Part shown: piece after piece, positions 14,032 through 14,962 of the stretch
How positions within the stretch are numbered: position 1 is the stretch's first letter
How the letters are laid out: each line of letters starts with the position of its first letter
DNA from: Clostridia bacterium
GTDB lineage: Bacteria > Bacillota > Clostridia > Christensenellales > UBA1242
Assembly: GCA_017964105.1 (NCBI GenBank)
Contig: JAGCSP010000054.1
Span: 1-14,962, forward strand
Direction: 5' to 3'
Length of the DNA: 14,962 bases
Notes under the pieces: model-generated
What the model was told of the DNA's origin: nothing
The model's input: the letters and a program-made list of their open reading frames with translations, nothing else
Database searches by the model: none
Program-made: the position numbers and the translations under genes

Positions 14032-14940
14032 TAAGTAGCAGTACAATACATCTATACAAAAAATAATTCCCAAAACTCCAAGCACACGATATAGATTTGT
14101 AACAATCCAAACAAATCCAAACATTGAAATAGATGCGCACACAGACAAAATTACTACTATGCATAGCAATTTATTGTCGCTATATATAGCCGATTTATCC
14201 ATAAGAGAGTGTAGCGAGTCAATTAGCGTTGTGAGCAGTGCAAACCATACAACAATTTTAATGCAAACATTCAATATATAATTGGTATTAGCTAGTTGTA
14301 ATATTGGCATACTTGCACTATCAACGCCCCTATTTATAATTGCACTACACATTATTATTATAAGTAGTGTTATTATAATTGTAGAGATAATTGAGGCAAT
14401 TTTAATTTGTTTTTTTGTGTAATTTTTGCCAATGGAAAATAAAAACAGGCCCATTGTAAGCATATTAAAAAACAAGTAATTTATGGCAGATGGAATTCCA
14501 TAAATAATGTTGTTATGAAATAGTGTTATTTGTCTTACTGAAGGAATACATGTAAGCAATATTATCACTAGCATAATAGGTACTAACACCGCACTAAATT
14601 TACTAACATTACCAATTCCGCCATAACAAATAATAATGGCGATAGCAATTGTAACTAAGTAAAGAACTACTCCACCAAGATTAAATGCACCCGCAAGCAT
14701 ACTAGATGTGATTACTATGGTTGCAAATGTACAAATTACACTTGTATTTATTTGTGTTTTGTTTTTAGCACAAAGCAAAAATATATTTAGAAAAATGTAA
14801 AACAGAACACCAAATAATATTGCCATTAAATACGCTGAATTGCCATAAGATACAAAATATGACGCAACTTCTCTACCACTACAAAATCCTGCGCCTATAA
14901 ATGACCCAAGTATTAAGGCAATTAGTAAAAATGTTTTCAT
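14017..14940 (-). CDS. YkvI-like multi-pass membrane protein
   Basis: The N-terminus ILGSFIGAGFCSGREVASYF is the hallmark of the YkvI family, membrane proteins related to the amino acid/spore-germinant transporter (APC-like) fold; substrate and role are not established. The 307 residues form about ten hydrophobic segments with short loops. A conserved-looking polar segment is LIDSLHSLMDKS near residue 240. The start at 14940 is the first in-frame ATG after an upstream in-frame stop (14956-14958), but I see no ribosome site; the ATG sits in a small inverted repeat. An upstream gene outside the window may couple its translation. It is convergent with the permease gene. Confidence 0.85.
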   Translation of the reverse strand: MKTFLLIALILGSFIGAGFCSGREVASYFVSYGNSAYLMAILFGVLFYIFLNIFLLCAKNKTQINTSVICTFATIVITSSMLAGAFNLGGVVLYLVTIAIAIIICYGGIGNVSKFSAVLVPIMLVIILLTCIPSVRQITLFHNNIIYGIPSAINYLFFNMLTMGLFLFSIGKNYTKKQIKIASIISTIIITLLIIIMCSAIINRGVDSASMPILQLANTNYILNVCIKIVVWFALLTTLIDSLHSLMDKSAIYSDNKLLCIVVILSVCASISMFGFVWIVTNLYRVLGVLGIIFCIDVLYCYLKNKR

Positions 14941-14954
14941 ACAAAAATTGTATG
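14938..14954 (-). repeat. Inverted repeat covering the start codon of the YkvI-like gene
   Basis: CATACAA, three bases, TTGTATG: a perfect 7-base inverted repeat whose minus-strand right arm ends in the ATG start codon (14940-14938). It could form a weak hairpin hiding the start or be a protein site; it could also be chance in AT-rich DNA. Confidence 0.4.
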
Positions 14955-14962
14955 TTTAGCAA

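Noticed and set aside
1..14962. CRISPR, insertion sequences, prophage, tRNA genes, defence systems
   Set aside because: No direct-repeat array, transposase or integrase motif, cloverleaf sequence or defence-family protein was visible on either strand.

Overview
The window reads as ordinary chromosome of an AT-rich, low-GC Gram-positive bacterium (Bacillota, probably an uncultured Clostridia-like lineage). The evidence is strong AGGAG-type ribosome sites, consensus sigma-A promoters, TGG-only tryptophan with TGA used as stop (pta), a DUF4364 protein, TmcAL and the sporulation protein YlbJ. YlbJ suggests an endospore-forming ancestry. I see no tRNA, rRNA, CRISPR array, insertion sequence, prophage gene or riboswitch. 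No stretch longer than about 150 bases lacks a gene.

Left part (1-6784) is a rearranged form of a neighbourhood I know from Bacillus and Clostridium: plsX, rpmF, ackA, pta on the minus strand; tmcAL (ylbM) on plus; a patatin-like hydrolase (ylbK-like) on minus; ylbJ on plus. The DUF177 gene (ylbN/yceD) that normally precedes rpmF is missing. Pta and AckA turn acetyl-CoA into acetate plus ATP. TmcAL, read divergently from the same gap, uses acetate and ATP to modify the wobble base of elongator tRNA-Met. L32 (rpmF) and PlsX (phospholipid synthesis) each have their own promoter and are separated by a terminator.

Middle part (6818-11215) has an unrecognised 257-residue acidic-linker protein divergent from a DUF4364 winged-helix protein. 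It is followed by valyl-tRNA synthetase, transcribed behind a 79-residue two-helix membrane protein and with no T-box leader. The ValRS carries several substitutions at normally invariant active-site positions; this is the observation I would check first.

Right part (11246-14962) is an ABC importer of the ThiXYZ/SsuABC (NMT1-like) class, split into divergent units: the lipoprotein on minus, ATPase and permease on plus. It ends with a YkvI-like membrane protein on minus.

All four convergent gene pairs end in one shared bidirectional hairpin terminator, with stop codons inside or next to the hairpin. This indicates tight packing. I did not find a clearly new multi-gene system; the candidates listed are local anomalies.
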